DNA of 64,000 nucleotides from Vandiemenella viatica (GCA_031002005.1 CM061919.1:176249121-176313120), one strand, 5' to 3'. Positions 11,301 through 23,623 are shown, numbered from the stretch's first letter. Program-made: numbers and translations. Notes: a model not told the origin generated them from the sequence alone.

Positions 11301-12966
11301 TAAAGTTGTGCGACAGTCTCTAATATAGTTTAAATTTGTGGGGAAAAAATTCCTTCAAGTGTATTTCTTACATATTATAACTTATCCAGCAGGTTGGCTT
11401 AGTAAAACAGCTTAGATTTTATTTTTTTTATTTAAAAAAAAAGCAACTTGCACCGCCCTAGAAATAATGTGCGTAAAAACAAGGTACAAGAAACAGTCTG
11501 AGCGTCGACTAAATACGAATAATGAGACCAGTTCACTTACGTACGGCGGCGCCCCTTAGTACTACAGCCACCTGTACCGCACATGGGGCGTGGTGTGATA
11601 AATGGTGAAGGCAGCGAGACAAATCAATACGATAAGAATACGACATACGGCGGCTGCAAGTCGGGGGTAATTTGTCAGTGGAACTGCTTGCATAGCGCTC
11701 CCGGGGGAAATCACTGGGATAGTTCATTTCGGGGAAATACCCCACGTGCTCAGAGGTTATGATTTATATGTGGCTACCGAAACTTTGCCGAGTGGTTTCC
11801 ACAGAAGAGAATGTGCCGGGAACTTTCTATTGACGCTGACCATCTTGGCTTGATCGTTTTTCAACGTCTATCACCTTCATCCTTGAAAAAACATTCTCGT
11901 GTTTTTGTAGTGTTGCAAAGTCGGACTGGCGATCTCTTAGTTTTTCAGAAGCGGAATACAGTAGGCTTGTTTATAAATAATAGTATCTTTGTACAATTTT
12001 TACCCTTCTCCCAGTGCCGGTAATGAAGTTAAGACAAGACAGATCATATTCTCCTATCAATGAACCCGTATTGTGGAAATTTATTAATTGATGATCCGAG
12101 GCTCAAGAAACATTTTTTGAAAGAAATTGTAGCCCAAATCAAGGCAAATGTTTGACATTTTGAGACACTTAGAAAAGGTCAAACTGATAAACAGGCTAAA
12201 ATATTAACACGTTTCTTGTAATACGATCAAGTCGGCCATACACATATGAAAGCATCATTAGCAACTGCAATTTTCTCTCGGTGAAATTCACAATATTTAT
12301 TCCTGATGTGAGATTTTACCGGACCACTCCCTCTCTATTTTTAGCCCCCTAATCAGGAAGATAGGAGCTTGTCCCTGCGATGTTGAACTTTTCTCTGAAA
12401 TCAATATAGTCATCGTCATCATTTTCATGCAATGTCCAACCATATATCCCGTCGGTTCTGAACACAAGCCTCTCCTTTTTCCTCCCTACTCAGTCATTCC
12501 TGTCTCCTCTTTTCACCTTGCAATACTCCACTCCTTACAGTCATCCCTTTCTTGGTCTTTCTCGAGACAGTTTCTCTCTTTTCTTCATTCCAAGCATCTT
12601 CCTTGGTATTCTATCCTCCCACATCTATTTCATGTCCATATCATCTTCTCCTGCGAGACTGCTACTTCCACTGTGTTCTTAAATTTCTCTTTTAGTATCT
12701 ACTCCATACTCTACTCTGCGTCTTAGAAATTAGGTATCTAGATTTAACTGGCGAAATTGTTTGTATATACAATTATCAAACTAACGTGGTTTTGCTGTAA
12801 TTAAGTATATTTTTGAGAGAAAAAATCATATCTACTTTTTAAAGGCAAAATTACTTTTAGAATTGTCCATTTATCCTGGCATTATACAATAATTAATGCA
12901 AACATTTTGACGGTATCCTCGGTAAGAAAGTGTGCCACCTAAAATCAGAGTTATGCATCATCTAGC
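11301..12966. other. Non-coding stretch
   Basis: Short chance frames only (about 70 codons at 11.5-12.0 kb; a pyrimidine-rich 99-codon frame at 12.4-12.7 kb). No recognised elements. Confidence 0.35.
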
Positions 12967-12968
12967 TA

Positions 12969-14235
12969 CGAGGGTGGTCTGAAAAGTTTCCGACCTCACA
13001 AAGATACAAGACATTTTTTCTGAATTTTTCAACAGTCTCCTTGTAACTCTACACACTTCTCCCAGCGATGCTCCCATCTCTGTAACCCGTCCAAATAGTA
13101 CTCGGCGTTTTTCTCTGCAAAATAATTATTCACGAAGGTGATTGTCTCTTCATTTGACGAAAATCTCTGACGTCCGAGCGCAATTTTTAGATGAGGAAAC
13201 AAAATGAAGTCGCTTGGGGTTAGATCTGGTGAGTAAGGCGGATGGTCAAGCAGTTCAAACCGTAATTCGTGAATTTTCGCCTTGGCAACCGGTGAGGTGT
13301 GAGACGGTGCGTTGTCTTGGTGAAACAGGATTTTCTTTTTCTGCAAATGTGGCCGTTTTTCCTTAAGTTCTGCCTTCAGCTTGTCAAGTAATGATGCGTA
13401 GAATGCTCCTGTAATGGTTTTTTTCTTTTCGAAGGTAATCGATTAAAATAACTCCAAGACTATCCCAAAAAACAGTCGCCAGCACTTTCCCAGCATTAAA
13501 ACAGTTTTTACATTTTTAGGAGCCGGTTCCCCCTTTGCAGTCCACTATTAGGACTGTATTTTTGTTTCGGGCGTATAATGGTGTATCCAAGTTTCATCTG
13601 CAATAATTAATCAGCGCCAAAACTCCGATTTATTGCCCAACAGAGTGTTGGAAATGTCCATTCGAACACGTTTTTGGTCTAATGTGAGCAAACGCGGCAC
13701 CCAACGCGCGGACAGCTTTTTCATACCTAAATGTTGATTTAATATGTAACAAACACGTTCTTTTGAAATGTTCATAACCTCTGCTATCTCTCTCACTTTA
13801 ATTCGGCGGTCGTCTAGCACCAATTGGTGAACTTTGGCGATGTTTTCGTCGGTAGTTGCAGTTTTTTCACGTCCCGAACGTTCATCGTCTCCGAAGCTCT
13901 TACGGCCACGTTTACATTCAGCTGCCCAAAATTTCACTGTGGTAAGTGATGGTGCAGAGTCCCCATATACAGAATCCAACTCATCTTCGATTTGCGTAGG
14001 CGTATTGCCTTCCAAAAATAAATACTTAATGACAGCTCGATACTCGATTTTGTCCATTTTCACAGAAATACTCACATCAACTCACTCAAACGACTGTTAC
14101 ATGACAACTGCACGTCCAAAATGGCTGAAACTTTGGTGAGTAACTGTCAACAGATAAACAACTAAATTCACTAGCTTTTATTTACGAGTGCTGCCATCTT
14201 CACGTTGAGGTCGGAAACTTTTCAGACCGCCCTCG
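12969..14235 (-). mobile_element. mariner transposon (dead)
   Basis: Terminal inverted repeats of 30 bp (12969-12998 and 14206-14235, one mismatch) begin cgagggtggtctgaaaag. They are bounded by TA on both sides (12967-12968 and 14236-14237), the mariner target duplication. The element is 1267 bp, the normal mariner length, and carries a broken transposase on the minus strand. Confidence 0.95.
13029..14075 (-). pseudogene. mariner transposase, D,D34D type, frameshifted
   Basis: The transposase of the surrounding mariner would cut and paste the element at TA sites in the nucleus. The N-terminal piece (13611-14075) starts near MDKIEYRAVIKYLFLEG and holds the paired helix-turn-helix DNA-binding region, ending in KLSARWVPRLLTLDQK. 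The first catalytic Asp is in DETWIHHYTPE (about 13560-13600), but in another frame after a stop. The segment around 13430-13520 (TVFWDSLGV) has a further frame change. The C-terminal piece (13029-13346) carries HQDNAPSH and LTPSDF, with exactly 34 residues between the two Asp. All three catalytic residues survive, but stops and frameshifts make it non-functional. Confidence 0.9.
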
Positions 14236-14237
14236 TA

Positions 14238-15091
14238 TATTAACAGGGAGTAGAACTGGAAATTGGAGTCAGTTCTTAACATCAAAATTCATGCATTGCT
14301 TACGTCTTTTTCAAAAATAATTACAAACTTTGTGACATTTAAAGAAAATCAGTTTGCCGAAGTTTTCGTTTTTTTTAGGATTTCAGTTTTGCATTTAGTT
14401 TGGAATTTAAAAATATTGAAGATAGTCTATTACTTTAAGTTTTTCTCACACATTTTTATTTTTTCTCTGGATTGGAATTTTATGCCCTCTGATAGTAGTA
14501 AATTATGATTTAGAAGTCTACGAGAAAACGATGGCGAGCTTTCCTGTTATGTGGACGAAGTCTCGGGCAGTATCTAGTTATTGAAAAATCCAATTCAATA
14601 ACGTTGTCAATCATCCGCTTTCTTTCTTACGTGGAACGGCAGCTGCTCGGTGGAATCCGAGCACAGAACACAAGCTGCACTTGTTTGTCCACCTTTGACT
14701 CAAATTATGGCACTCAACAATTGGAAAACAGGGACTAACCGCGTAATTGTGGCTTGCTCGTTTATAATATGCCCTAAATGAGTGAACTGACATGAAATTC
14801 GGAGATTCTCATTTTACTGCACAAAGATACGTCCAAATATATCAGTGATCTTTAATATTTTACTGTCAACAGTGGCGTTGCAAAGGGCTCAGTGACCCCT
14901 GTCAAATGATTATGAGCCAATTTTTGTCGAAATTAATTGCGCTGGTAAATTTAATAGCGAATTGTTGAAATATATTTTGATCACGTTCTTAGACTTTGCA
15001 TTCAAAGTGAAATCAAACTTTTTTTGCTTCGGGTTTTATACCTACTCTACGTCGTTAGATGCGGGAGAGAATGGGGTAGGGGGGGTGGAAA
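14238..15091. other. Non-coding stretch
   Basis: AT-rich, only short chance frames; no recognised element. Confidence 0.35.
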
Positions 15092-15203
15092 CAAGGCTTT
15101 TTGAAGGAACCATCCTGGCATTCTGCTGGACATATTTCGGTAAACCACGGAATACCGAATCGGATGGCCGGTCGTGAATTTAAACCAGCGTCCTCCTAAA
15201 TGC
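15092..15203 (-). mobile_element. 5'-truncated SINE fragment
   Basis: On the minus strand, 'ggaggacgctggtt' followed by 'gtggtttacc...ccaggatggttccttcaaa' matches the body of the SINE at 39299-39536 and 59836-60055. The pol III boxes are missing or decayed. Confidence 0.6.
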
Positions 15204-15599
15204 CAGACAAGAACATTACGATTCATCAGGCTTGTTAAAATCGAATTTTATCTCTGGCTCAATTCTCCATTTTTTATTTTTATTGTATAACTTGTTTTTT
15301 AGAAGTGGAATTGGTAGACAAGGCTTTTGCGGCACATATATAAAAAACTGGTTTCAGAGTTCACGTGACAGAAATTGCATAATATTTGGCCAGGAAACAG
15401 TGACCATCAGGTGATTCTGGTATAGCCAGTCACCTGACGACCACACTACCTCCGGCACGAGACGAAATGATCGACTTCTCTCTTCTAAACAAGATAAATG
15501 GCACGGTTAAATAATTCCATTCTTTAGATGACAATATCAAATACAACATTGCTTTCTTTCATTACAATGCATCCTAAACTTACTTCTCAAGTAAAATCT

Positions 15600-16013
15600 G
15601 ATCTCTGTTGAGAAAGGAGTGACAAGGATATTGCCTATCGCCACCTCTGTTCAGCAAATAAACAAAATAATTAGCGACTGACGATAGAAACCCCATGGCA
15701 GAATCGAGATAGAATGATACGATACTGTTTGCAGATGACTACGTCCTTCTTACAGAATCTGAAGCTGACCTATAGAGATCGGTATATAACCTTCATAGTG
15801 CAGCGTGGAGATTTCAATCAATAAAACCAAAGTTTCTACCTTCATCGGAAAATATCACAAGAGAACCAACATTTTAATAGGAAACACACCTATAGAGCAA
15901 GTATCGGCATTTAAATACCTACGATACAACCTCAGTTATTCTACAAGAATAATAAATATCATATACGCACCATCTCTTGTTCAACGCCACACGATAATCA
16001 GGTTATATAAGAC
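15600..16013 (+). pseudogene. LINE RT fragment, left part (host of hAT copy B)
   Basis: The decayed plus-strand frame includes TVCR/FADDY-like sequence (caga tgactacg at about 15730), the typical KTKVSTFIGKYH (about 15826-15860) and IEQVSAFKYLRYNLSYS. These motifs belong to the RT palm/thumb end and the following region of LINEs whose functional relatives read 'EQVxxFKYLGxxxS'. The frame is cut in the codons for L-Y-K-T by the hAT insertion and resumes at 19404. Confidence 0.75.
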
Positions 16014-16331
16014 TAGGGATTGCAATCCAGCAAAGCGGGATACCGCAATCCCGCGGGATCCCGCATCATTAGACAGTCTGGCGGATCCCGCACAAAATTG
16101 AGCGGATCCGCAATCCGCAAAATCCGGCGGAAACGCGTGTCAGTGCGTGACTCGCTGCCCCACTCGGTCTCTATCGGATGTATTGCACTGTTTGCCTGTA
16201 CCCTTGCAGTTGGAATTTGACTCATGTGAACAAGCGTGTGTTTTTGTCAACCTTCGTCATTCGTAAGTAAATAGATACACTTTTACGTATTCATCAAAAC
16301 TTACCTTTGTTTCGAATACACATTTCTATAA

Positions 16332-18098
16332 CTTCTACATCTACATATATACTCTGCAAATCACAAAACTGTGGGTGGCAGAGGGTGCTCAGCACCAAAC
16401 CTAATCTCTTTGTTGTGCATTCCAATCCCTAATGGTACGAGGAAAAAACGAATTCATATAAGAATCAGTGCGGCACCTTATTTCTCTAATTTTATCTTTC
16501 CTGTCATGCCGACCCAAATAGGTTGGTGGACGAAGTATTTCACTACACTCGTAAGTGAAAGTGGGAGTACGCATGTTTACCAATAAGTTTATACGAAACG
16601 TGCGTCGTCTATCTACCAGAGACTCCCAGCCTAGTTTACTAATCAGTTCTGTAACGCTTTCATAAGGACTGTAGCAAGCGGTCACGAATCGAGCGGCTCT
16701 TCTCTGTACTTTCTCTGTACTCTCAATCAGCCCCTTACGAAACGGATCCCAAATGGCACAACAATAGTCCAAATGTGGACGCACAAGAGATTTGTACGCT
16801 ATCTCCTTTGTTTGTTCATTACAATATTTCAAAATTCTACCTAAGAACCGCAGCCTAGAATTAGCTCTACCTACCAACGTATTAATATGTAAGTCCCATT
16901 TCATGTTCCTTTGTACTGTTACTCCCAAATATTTCATAGAATCGACCACATCAATAACTGAACTGTTTACCTCGTATTTCTGAACAATTGGATTCATTTA
17001 GTTAGTTATGCTCATTGTCTTACACTTTTTACAATTTAGTGTGAGTTGCCACTCAGCGCACCATGCCAAAATAACATCCAGATCACGCTGAATTGCTAAA
17101 CAATCGGCCAAATTCCTTACTTCCCTGTAAATAACCGCATCATCAGCAAACAATCTAAAAAGGCTTTTCACTTTGTCTCCGAGATCGTTTATAAAAATTA
17201 AAAAAGAAGTGGTTGTATTACACTTCCTTGAGGTACACCCGATGTGACATCTAGATTAGAAGAACTTTCTCCTTCAACAACGACATACTGCGATCGACCA
17301 GTTAGAAAATCCTTTATCCATTCGCAAAGCTGATCCGATATACCGTACGCTCGTAGTTTCGCTAAAAGGAGGTTATGTGGCACAGAGTCAAATGCTTTCT
17401 GAAAATCTAAAAAAATTGCATCTACTTGTGAACCTGCATCAATAACTTTCATTACATCGTGTGTAAATAGGGCCAGCTGTGTTTCACATGATCTTTTCTT
17501 CCGAAATCCGTGTTGATTTGTTGTAAGCAAATTATTTTCATCTAGGAAATTCATAATGTTCGAGCATATAATATGCTCCATAACTCGACTACAAACAGAT
17601 GTTATAGATATGGGACGATAGTTTCCAGGATCGCTTCGATCACCTTTTTTGAAAATCGGAGTTACTTGCGCTATTTTCCAGTCTGAAGGTACTTTTCGCT
17701 CTTCTAGGGATTTACTGAATATATCAGACAGAAATGGCCCGATTTCCGCCGCATACTCTGAAAATACTCTTACTGGAATACCATCCGGGCCAGGTGCTTT
17801 TCCCCACTTTAGGAGCTCTAATTGCTTTATGATACCTGCAGCATCTATTCGTAATGATTCCATCTCCAACTCGACACGACGTGGGAAAACGGGAATGCTA
17901 TCCTTATTTTCGTCAGTAAATGAATTTTTGAATACAGTATTTAGTACATTAGCTTTATCGCGGCTTTCAATAACCTCGGACCCTTCGCGAACTAGTGCTG
18001 GAATATTGCTGTTGGTACAACTGACTTTACGAACATACGACCGAAATTTCTTTGGGTTTTCTGCGAGACTCTTAGAGAGAGTGTTTGAATGAAAATCG
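16332..18098 (-). mobile_element. CR1/Jockey-like LINE, 5'-truncated
   Basis: Insertion boundaries are defined by comparing hAT copies A and B. The sequence between cacatttctata and ttgagttatggtgcg is absent from copy A. The 3' end on the minus strand is a short (gatgta)-type tail next to 'tgtgggtggcagagggtg' read on plus. The left-hand 3' UTR is about 70 bp. The 5' end lacks the endonuclease domain, as in abortive target-primed insertion. Confidence 0.8.
16401..18098 (-). pseudogene. LINE reverse transcriptase, three broken frames
   Basis: The reverse transcriptase would copy LINE RNA at nicked chromosomal DNA. From the 5' side: NPKKFRSYVRK (about 18050), then KWGKAPGPDGIPVRVF and NYRPISITSVCSRVMEHI, the palm strand FLDFQKAFDSVPH (first catalytic Asp), and SGVPQGSV (to about 17210). 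A one-base loss in a T-run near 17200 shifts the frame. The FADD box with two catalytic Asp follows at about 17140, then an internal stop just before MNPIVQKYEV (16997). The last piece (16401-16997) holds the thumb and C-terminal region (SMKYLGVTVQRNMKWDLHI, ARFVTACYS). Damage is light: one frameshift and one or two stops over about 560 codons. Confidence 0.9.
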
Positions 18099-18968
18099 TT
18101 GAGTTATGGTGCGTATTTAGTACGATTTTCTAACTATATAATTATTTTTTAAGTGCCGCACACGTTATCTGAACTACACGGTTACAGCTTTTTATTCACG
18201 GTTTCGTTATTCCCATTTTCTGTATTTGCATATAAAGTAATTGTGACAATTTCCTAATTTACTGCTGAAAATTTGATTATTCTTTGATATGAAACTAAAA
18301 TTATCATAATTTTAACTAGCGCCTACCTATTTATTTAACAGCTATCAAAAGGAAATTGTATATCCTTTGACTTATTATTGTTTTGGCCGCTGCCTCAATG
18401 CGTTTCTTTGACAAGCCACCTGCTTACATGTGCCGCTCAGGCTTTCGATTAATCCCTCTTCTCCTTATTATTTGGACTAAAGGCAAAAAAAAGTTATAAT
18501 GAAATTTTCACGAGTGTATCGACGAATTGTGTTGTAGGAACACCATACTTCGATGGCTGCCTCCGCCGTCTTCCTCATGCGTGTAATTTCGAGTGTTTGC
18601 AATGAAATCCGGAGATACAACCTATGAAGACTTCACTGCAATCATTCGTCGAGAAAGTCTGCTTTCTTACTAAAAAATAATAATTTACACTCTAAAAACG
18701 TCGTTACGCCACATAAGTAAATCTGAAATACTTGACAGTTTATGTGTTGGTGAGTAGTTTCTTTTAATTACATTGAATCAACTGTAATATCAAACAAGGA
18801 ATCAGAAGATATAATAATGAATCACTCAAAAAAAGCCAAGTCTCGTGCTTGTGCAGTGACAAAAAGTTATGAGATCTTGTTCTGAGCGAAGTCTACACTT
18901 TACAGAGTACATTCACTTCAGTTTGTGAAATGGAATGCTTTTCTCGATGTTATGGAACGTTTATTTAG

Positions 18969-18999
<31 letters not shown>

Positions 19000-19403
19000 G
19001 GTAACTTGGTCATTAAGCAAACCATATTTTTAAACTTATGTGATGTATTGTATGGCACATAATATGACCTAAGACTCAATATTTTCCATTTTTATTATTT
19101 ATTTAAAAATTGGTTTAGATTAAAAAACAAATGTAAAACCTCGAAATATACTAAAGACACGCTAAAAAGTTTTAATGCCATTTTGCCAATCAAAATATTG
19201 TTAACTGTTAATTTTTATCATTTAACATTAAAAATTATTTATTAATTTAATTATTATTTAATTTATTAACGTTTTAAGTAATTATGTTTTAAATATATGC
19301 GTTAAAAAACTGTTTGTACCAATCCCACACGGATCCCGCGGGATTGGCGCAAATCCCGCGCGGATCCCGCGGGATTGAAAACACAGCAGGATTGCAATCC
19401 TTA

Positions 19404-19790
19404 TACAAGACCATGGCTAAACCCACACTATTGTACGGCAGGGAGTCCTGGACACTGCGCAAAGGCGATTAACCGAGACAGTTGACATGCGATTCATGAG
19501 AAAAACAGCTGGTTCACACACTACAAGACAGAAAAGGATCAGATGAATTCCTTAAAGAACTCAAAATTAAAACAGTTCTCCAAACTGTGCAAAATTAAGA
19601 ACATTCTCTGGATAGATCTTGTACTACTGATGATGACTGAGCGGATCCCACTAAAATTCCCAAATACCGTCCGAGAGGCAGGTGAGATGTAGGAAGACCA
19701 CCAAGCAGATGGACAGACCGTAACAAGCCACCTGAATAAGAAGAAGATGCTGAAAAAGCAAAAACTGTCATTCCCAGCTACGGCTTCGTA
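19404..19790 (+). pseudogene. LINE fragment, right part (continues from 16013)
   Basis: The frame resumes with YKTMAKPTLLYGRESWTL, the conserved C-terminal motif of this LINE group. It runs on through decayed sequence (KGSDEFLKELKIKTVLQ, later RPPSRW) to about 19790. Together with 15600-16013 it is one LINE copy interrupted by hAT copy B; the 8-bp duplication lies inside its LYKT codons. Confidence 0.75.
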
Positions 19791-21870
19791 GGGCTGTATG
19801 TTCGGAGCTAGCAGAGGGCATGGTAATTAAATACTATTTTTGTATTACCCGTACTAGCAGAAACAAAATGATCAGCAAATTCTACAAATTCATAGACCAA
19901 AGTCATACCTCAGTGTGGCGCTAGCAGCGGGGTTCTGTTCCCGGTAATCAATGTATATACTTCCAACTTTGCAATCAAAATTAGTTTTATTCAGTGATAT
20001 ATAACTACCATTTAAGTTAAATGTGGTGATAGGTATACTGGAACTTCAGCTAAAACTTAATTGAAGTCTAGATGTAAACAAAGTGTAAATGTCAATTTCA
20101 ACAGTCTTTCTGTTGTGGCTGTTGGCTTCCTAAACAAAATGATTTACGAAATTCTTTCTCGAGTGTATACATATTAACTTTTAAGGAGTTTCAATTAGCA
20201 TCTGCATCGAGTTTCTTAAAGATGAAAGAAAACTAGGGTATTAACCATGATGATGATAATTCGTTACAGATCAAACCACTATTTATATAAATCTGCAAGA
20301 GTAGATTCTGTGGGTTTTCTTTGCCCATGCATCATGCAAAAACTAATTTGAGTGGGGTTTTGAGGTATAATTTACAAATTGCGCCATTTCTTATGAATCC
20401 ATCTATGTAAATGGCGCATAGAGCAATAATTTATCCATAAACTCAAGAGATAGGCGCCAAAGATCACACAACATCAAAGGCATACACTCCACTCTTTGGT
20501 TTCTATTAATATTGTTGTTGAACTTCATTCAGTAATATGGCACACTTGAAGGGAATTTGAATTATTAAAAACTAAATTCATCATGTCTTATCAGAGCAAC
20601 ACTTGACGAAATAAGTCATCTCGGATATGCAGTTTGCCAGCTGTCGCACACCGCCTCTGTTCTTCGTATAGGTGCGTTATTTTCTACGCACCTGATTTGT
20701 CGACATGTTTCTTTGCAGTCTCTCTCAGCTAAATACGAGAGTGTAAGATCCCTTTTCACTGAAGTCCTGGCGGTGCTCCGTTCACAATGAATGAATTTAC
20801 AAAACTTTTCCGTTAACTGATACAGCTGAAGGAAGTGCAATACCCAAGAGATTACTTGGAACGCAATTCTTGAAACACAGTCTTACTTTTCACGCTATGA
20901 CTTTGGATACTTAACGAATATACGTCGTTACAGCGAGTAGCGTTGTATATGACGTAGAGTTTGCCATGTCATTTTAAGAGTTTCGGTTGTGTACGGAAAC
21001 CGCCTGTCGTGACAAACGAAATCTGTGAAGTTGCTAAGGCATCATACAGTTTTACGTTGGATCTTAATAATGAAAGTAGCGTATTTTACTAATAAAGCAT
21101 ATTTTACACAGGGTACAGACATGTTAAGGGACTCTGGCATACTAAGATCGGTTTCCGGTGCAATTTTCAATTGACTGCTTATAAAATATAGATTGTTCTG
21201 GGGAAGCATCGACGTAACGCGCACCAAAGTTCCAATATTTCTGTGGAAACTGGATTGTGCACCACTTCGCACCTGCGGACATTTTTCACCGGCCTGTAAC
21301 CGTTGTCAACACTGTCCCCTACTCGCGAAACCGCCGGATTACAAGACACCGACCACATCCGCCAGTAGCAAGCCGCACACTTCCGACTCGCTCCTCTACC
21401 GGTTTGGAAATTCTCAATGAAACTGGAAGTACCGTTTCCCGGAGACCTGTTGCGTTTTACTGCGAAGCGTAGCAACCAGATGAAGGGAAGTTTAAATCTT
21501 GAATGAATAAAGTATTAACAGTATTCATTATATTTTTATCAAAGCTATCCCATGGGAAAAGTTAAGCAAAGTCTTAATTAGTATAGAGACAAGCACACAG
21601 CGGGTAATACCTGTTCAGTTTTAAACATGTTTTAGGTTTAGTTTTAAACATATTTTAGCAACTTCGGTGGAAGGTTTTTTGTAGATCCTCGGTATCTCGT
21701 CTTATAACACCAAAATTATAACTGTTTTTAGGTGATTACGGTGTTATCAATGTTAGGAGCTCGTGTATCCTCTAAGCGATGACAGAACCCATAATGTAAC
21801 CTAATTAATCTGTAGGTTTTAAGTGCCAGTTTTGCAGAATTTAAATTATTTATTTCAATACAAAAGTGAC
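19791..21870. other. Non-coding stretch
   Basis: No recognised transposon end. Short overlapping frames at 20.6-21.5 kb (up to 98 codons, both strands) lack any motif. Confidence 0.35.
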
Positions 21871-21872
21871 TA

Positions 21873-21880
21873 TATATAAA
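21873..21880 (+). promoter_or_regulatory. Candidate TATA box
   Basis: TATATAAA lies 41 bp upstream of the ATG at 21921. Transcription would be expected to start about 30 bp downstream of the box, leaving a very short leader before that ATG. Confidence 0.3.
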
Positions 21881-21920
21881 GAAACCTTGTATCTTAAGCA
21901 CATCTGCACGGTAGTAAAAT

Positions 21921-22557
21921 ATGTGCTCAATTAGTCGAGAAGGATTTTCAAAAACATTTTCTCAAGTTCCTCGTAAATTTAAAGTCATATCCAATCCAGA
22001 AAGTGCTGGAAGCAGACATTCTTCAGATTTGGTGAGTAATTTAGTTTGACGGGCGTGGCCTAGATGATGCGAGGTTGGTTGTGTAATGATTGAGGGGTTT
22101 GGAAAGACAGCCCGGAAGCGTATAGTGTGGGTACTTCAACAAGAAGCATTTCCAACATGGTCTGTATAAGTCTCCAATATTTAGCCTACGTGCCCCTTTA
22201 GAACAAGCTGGTGGTTGCAGAAAAGTAAACCAATTATTAAATGCCATGCCACATAGCAATGAAGAAGGTGAAAAAAATAAAAAAAAAAAAAACCTGTGCA
22301 AGCCACCGCTCCTAAACATGCCGAAAAGAGGAAGAATTTCTAGTAACTGGAGGTATAATGCGTCGGATCAAGATTTTATATTGAAAGACGTGGCTATTGA
22401 AACAATGTGTCACATAAATCGAAAACGCAAAGTGAACAACAAATTGGGATACCTTTCTATCGCAAGGACTGACATTGTAGAACATAAATCTGGAGAAATT
22501 AAACAGAAACCATTAACAAATACGAATAAGTGTCCAAAGTTGAACAATAGTAAGTGA
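21921..22557 (+). CDS. Candidate two-exon host gene, 180 codons, unknown function
   Basis: Not recognised. Exon 1 (21921-22031, 37 codons) starts at an ATG with A at -3 and an in-frame stop two codons upstream. It ends TTG followed by gtgagt. A 94-bp intron (22032-22125) ends ...gtatag. Exon 2 (22126-22557) continues in the same phase for 143 codons to TGA. The joined product is basic and hydrophilic, with Lys-rich and Arg-rich stretches (EEGEKNKKKKN, MPKRGRISS, INRKRK), no signal peptide and no membrane segment. This would suit a nuclear protein. AATAAA follows 61 bp after the stop. An alternative ending is a further splice at the gtaagt at 22550. The intron has a poor pyrimidine tract, so the model needs RNA support. 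Confidence 0.4.
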
Positions 22558-22617
22558 GTGCACTAAGCAAACATTTCTTAAAGAACGAGGGTTATTTTTA
22601 AAATAAGGTCAGTTTTT

Positions 22618-22623
22618 AATAAA
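22618..22623 (+). terminator. Candidate polyadenylation signal
   Basis: AATAAA lies 61 bp after the stop codon of the two-exon frame at 21921-22557, a normal position for a short 3' UTR. Confidence 0.3.
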
Positions 22624-22689
22624 AAATACTGTAAATATTTAAATATATTTATTTCAAAGTTCTGCATACTTTCCGTTCAAACATTTGTC

Positions 22690-23485
22690 ATACCATTCAA
22701 GTTTTTTTAATTCTGGCGTCTACATCGAAGAAAAAATGGTACAATTTGCTGATAACATTGTTTTGTTAGTAGAACAGGCCGAGGATATTGAGAAGTTAAT
22801 ATCATGAACAAAATACTGAAGGTAGATTTTGGATTAATATAAACCAGCAAGACAAAAGTTATAAACGTAGCAGAAATGATACCAATAATAGACTAAATAC
22901 CAAAATTGAATCGGAGGTGATAGAAGTGAATTCTGCTTCTTGGGAAGTAAAATAACTGATGGCCGAAGCATGAATGATGTTAAAATGAGAACACTAGCAA
23001 AAGGAGCATTCATGAAAAAGAAATATTTGAATTTCAAATATTGATCTAGGATTTATAAAACTTTTTAAAAATGCCATGTGTGGAGCACAACTCTATGGTA
23101 GTGAAGCACAGACTTTACTAATTCCAGAAAGAAGGAAAATTGAAGCATTTGGAATGTTGTGATACAGAAGGATGCTGAAAATTAAGGACAGAAAGTAAGA
23201 AATGAACGAGTTTTGGAAATTACGGGGTAGGAAGTTTGTGGAAGTCTGTTACAGAAAGAAGGGACAGGATGTTAGGCCATTCTGAGACGTGCAGGATTGT
23301 TTAATATTTTAGTGGAAGAACAGTCGAAGGAAAGAACTGTATAGGAAGACATTAGAATATAATGAATATATGAAGCAGATAACTGAGCGCATGGGATATA
23401 AGGAGTATGCTGAGGGTTGATATGAAGAGGTTGGCACAAGATAGGAGGGATTGAGGATTGCATCAAACCAGTCAAGAGACTGATA
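22690..23485 (+). pseudogene. RTE-like LINE 3' fragment
   Basis: The decayed frame begins at the RT active-site region (MVQFADNIVLLVEQAEDIEKL, where relatives read FADDIALL), so the second catalytic Asp is lost. It goes on through DGRSMNDVKMRTLAKGAF and GAQLYGSEAQTL, then KIEAFGMLCYRRMLKI, typical of the C-terminal part of this LINE group. It ends with the recurring tail 'gcatcaaaccagtcaagagactgataac' followed by A. Several stops and frameshifts are present. Confidence 0.8.
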
Positions 23486-23623
23486 ACAAAAAATTCTGCC
23501 GCCTGTGCAGAAGATGCCACTTTGTCGTTTAACCGTTTACCACGGTTATATGACATAAGCGCACAGTGACAAAAGCGCACAACCCAAGCGCTGCCCTAGA
23601 CTACCTGCACTGGTCCCGATGTT

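Larger units (their letters stand above)
16014..19403 (-). mobile_element. Non-autonomous hAT element, copy B (split by a LINE)
   Basis: Reverse-oriented relative of copy A (7413-8768). The ends are tagggattgcaatcc and, at the right, ggattgcaatcctta. The flanking 8-bp duplication is tataagac / tacaagac (16006-16013, 19404-19411), 7 of 8 identical. It includes the same GC-rich palindromes and the same AT-rich interior. It is interrupted at about 16332-18098 by an antisense LINE. It also has about 213 bp at 18939-19152, with a run of 27 A, that copy A lacks. Confidence 0.85.

Noticed and set aside
21179..21475. 98-codon minus-strand and 75-codon plus-strand overlapping frames
   Set aside because: Both strands are open by chance over the same stretch, and neither has a recognisable motif.
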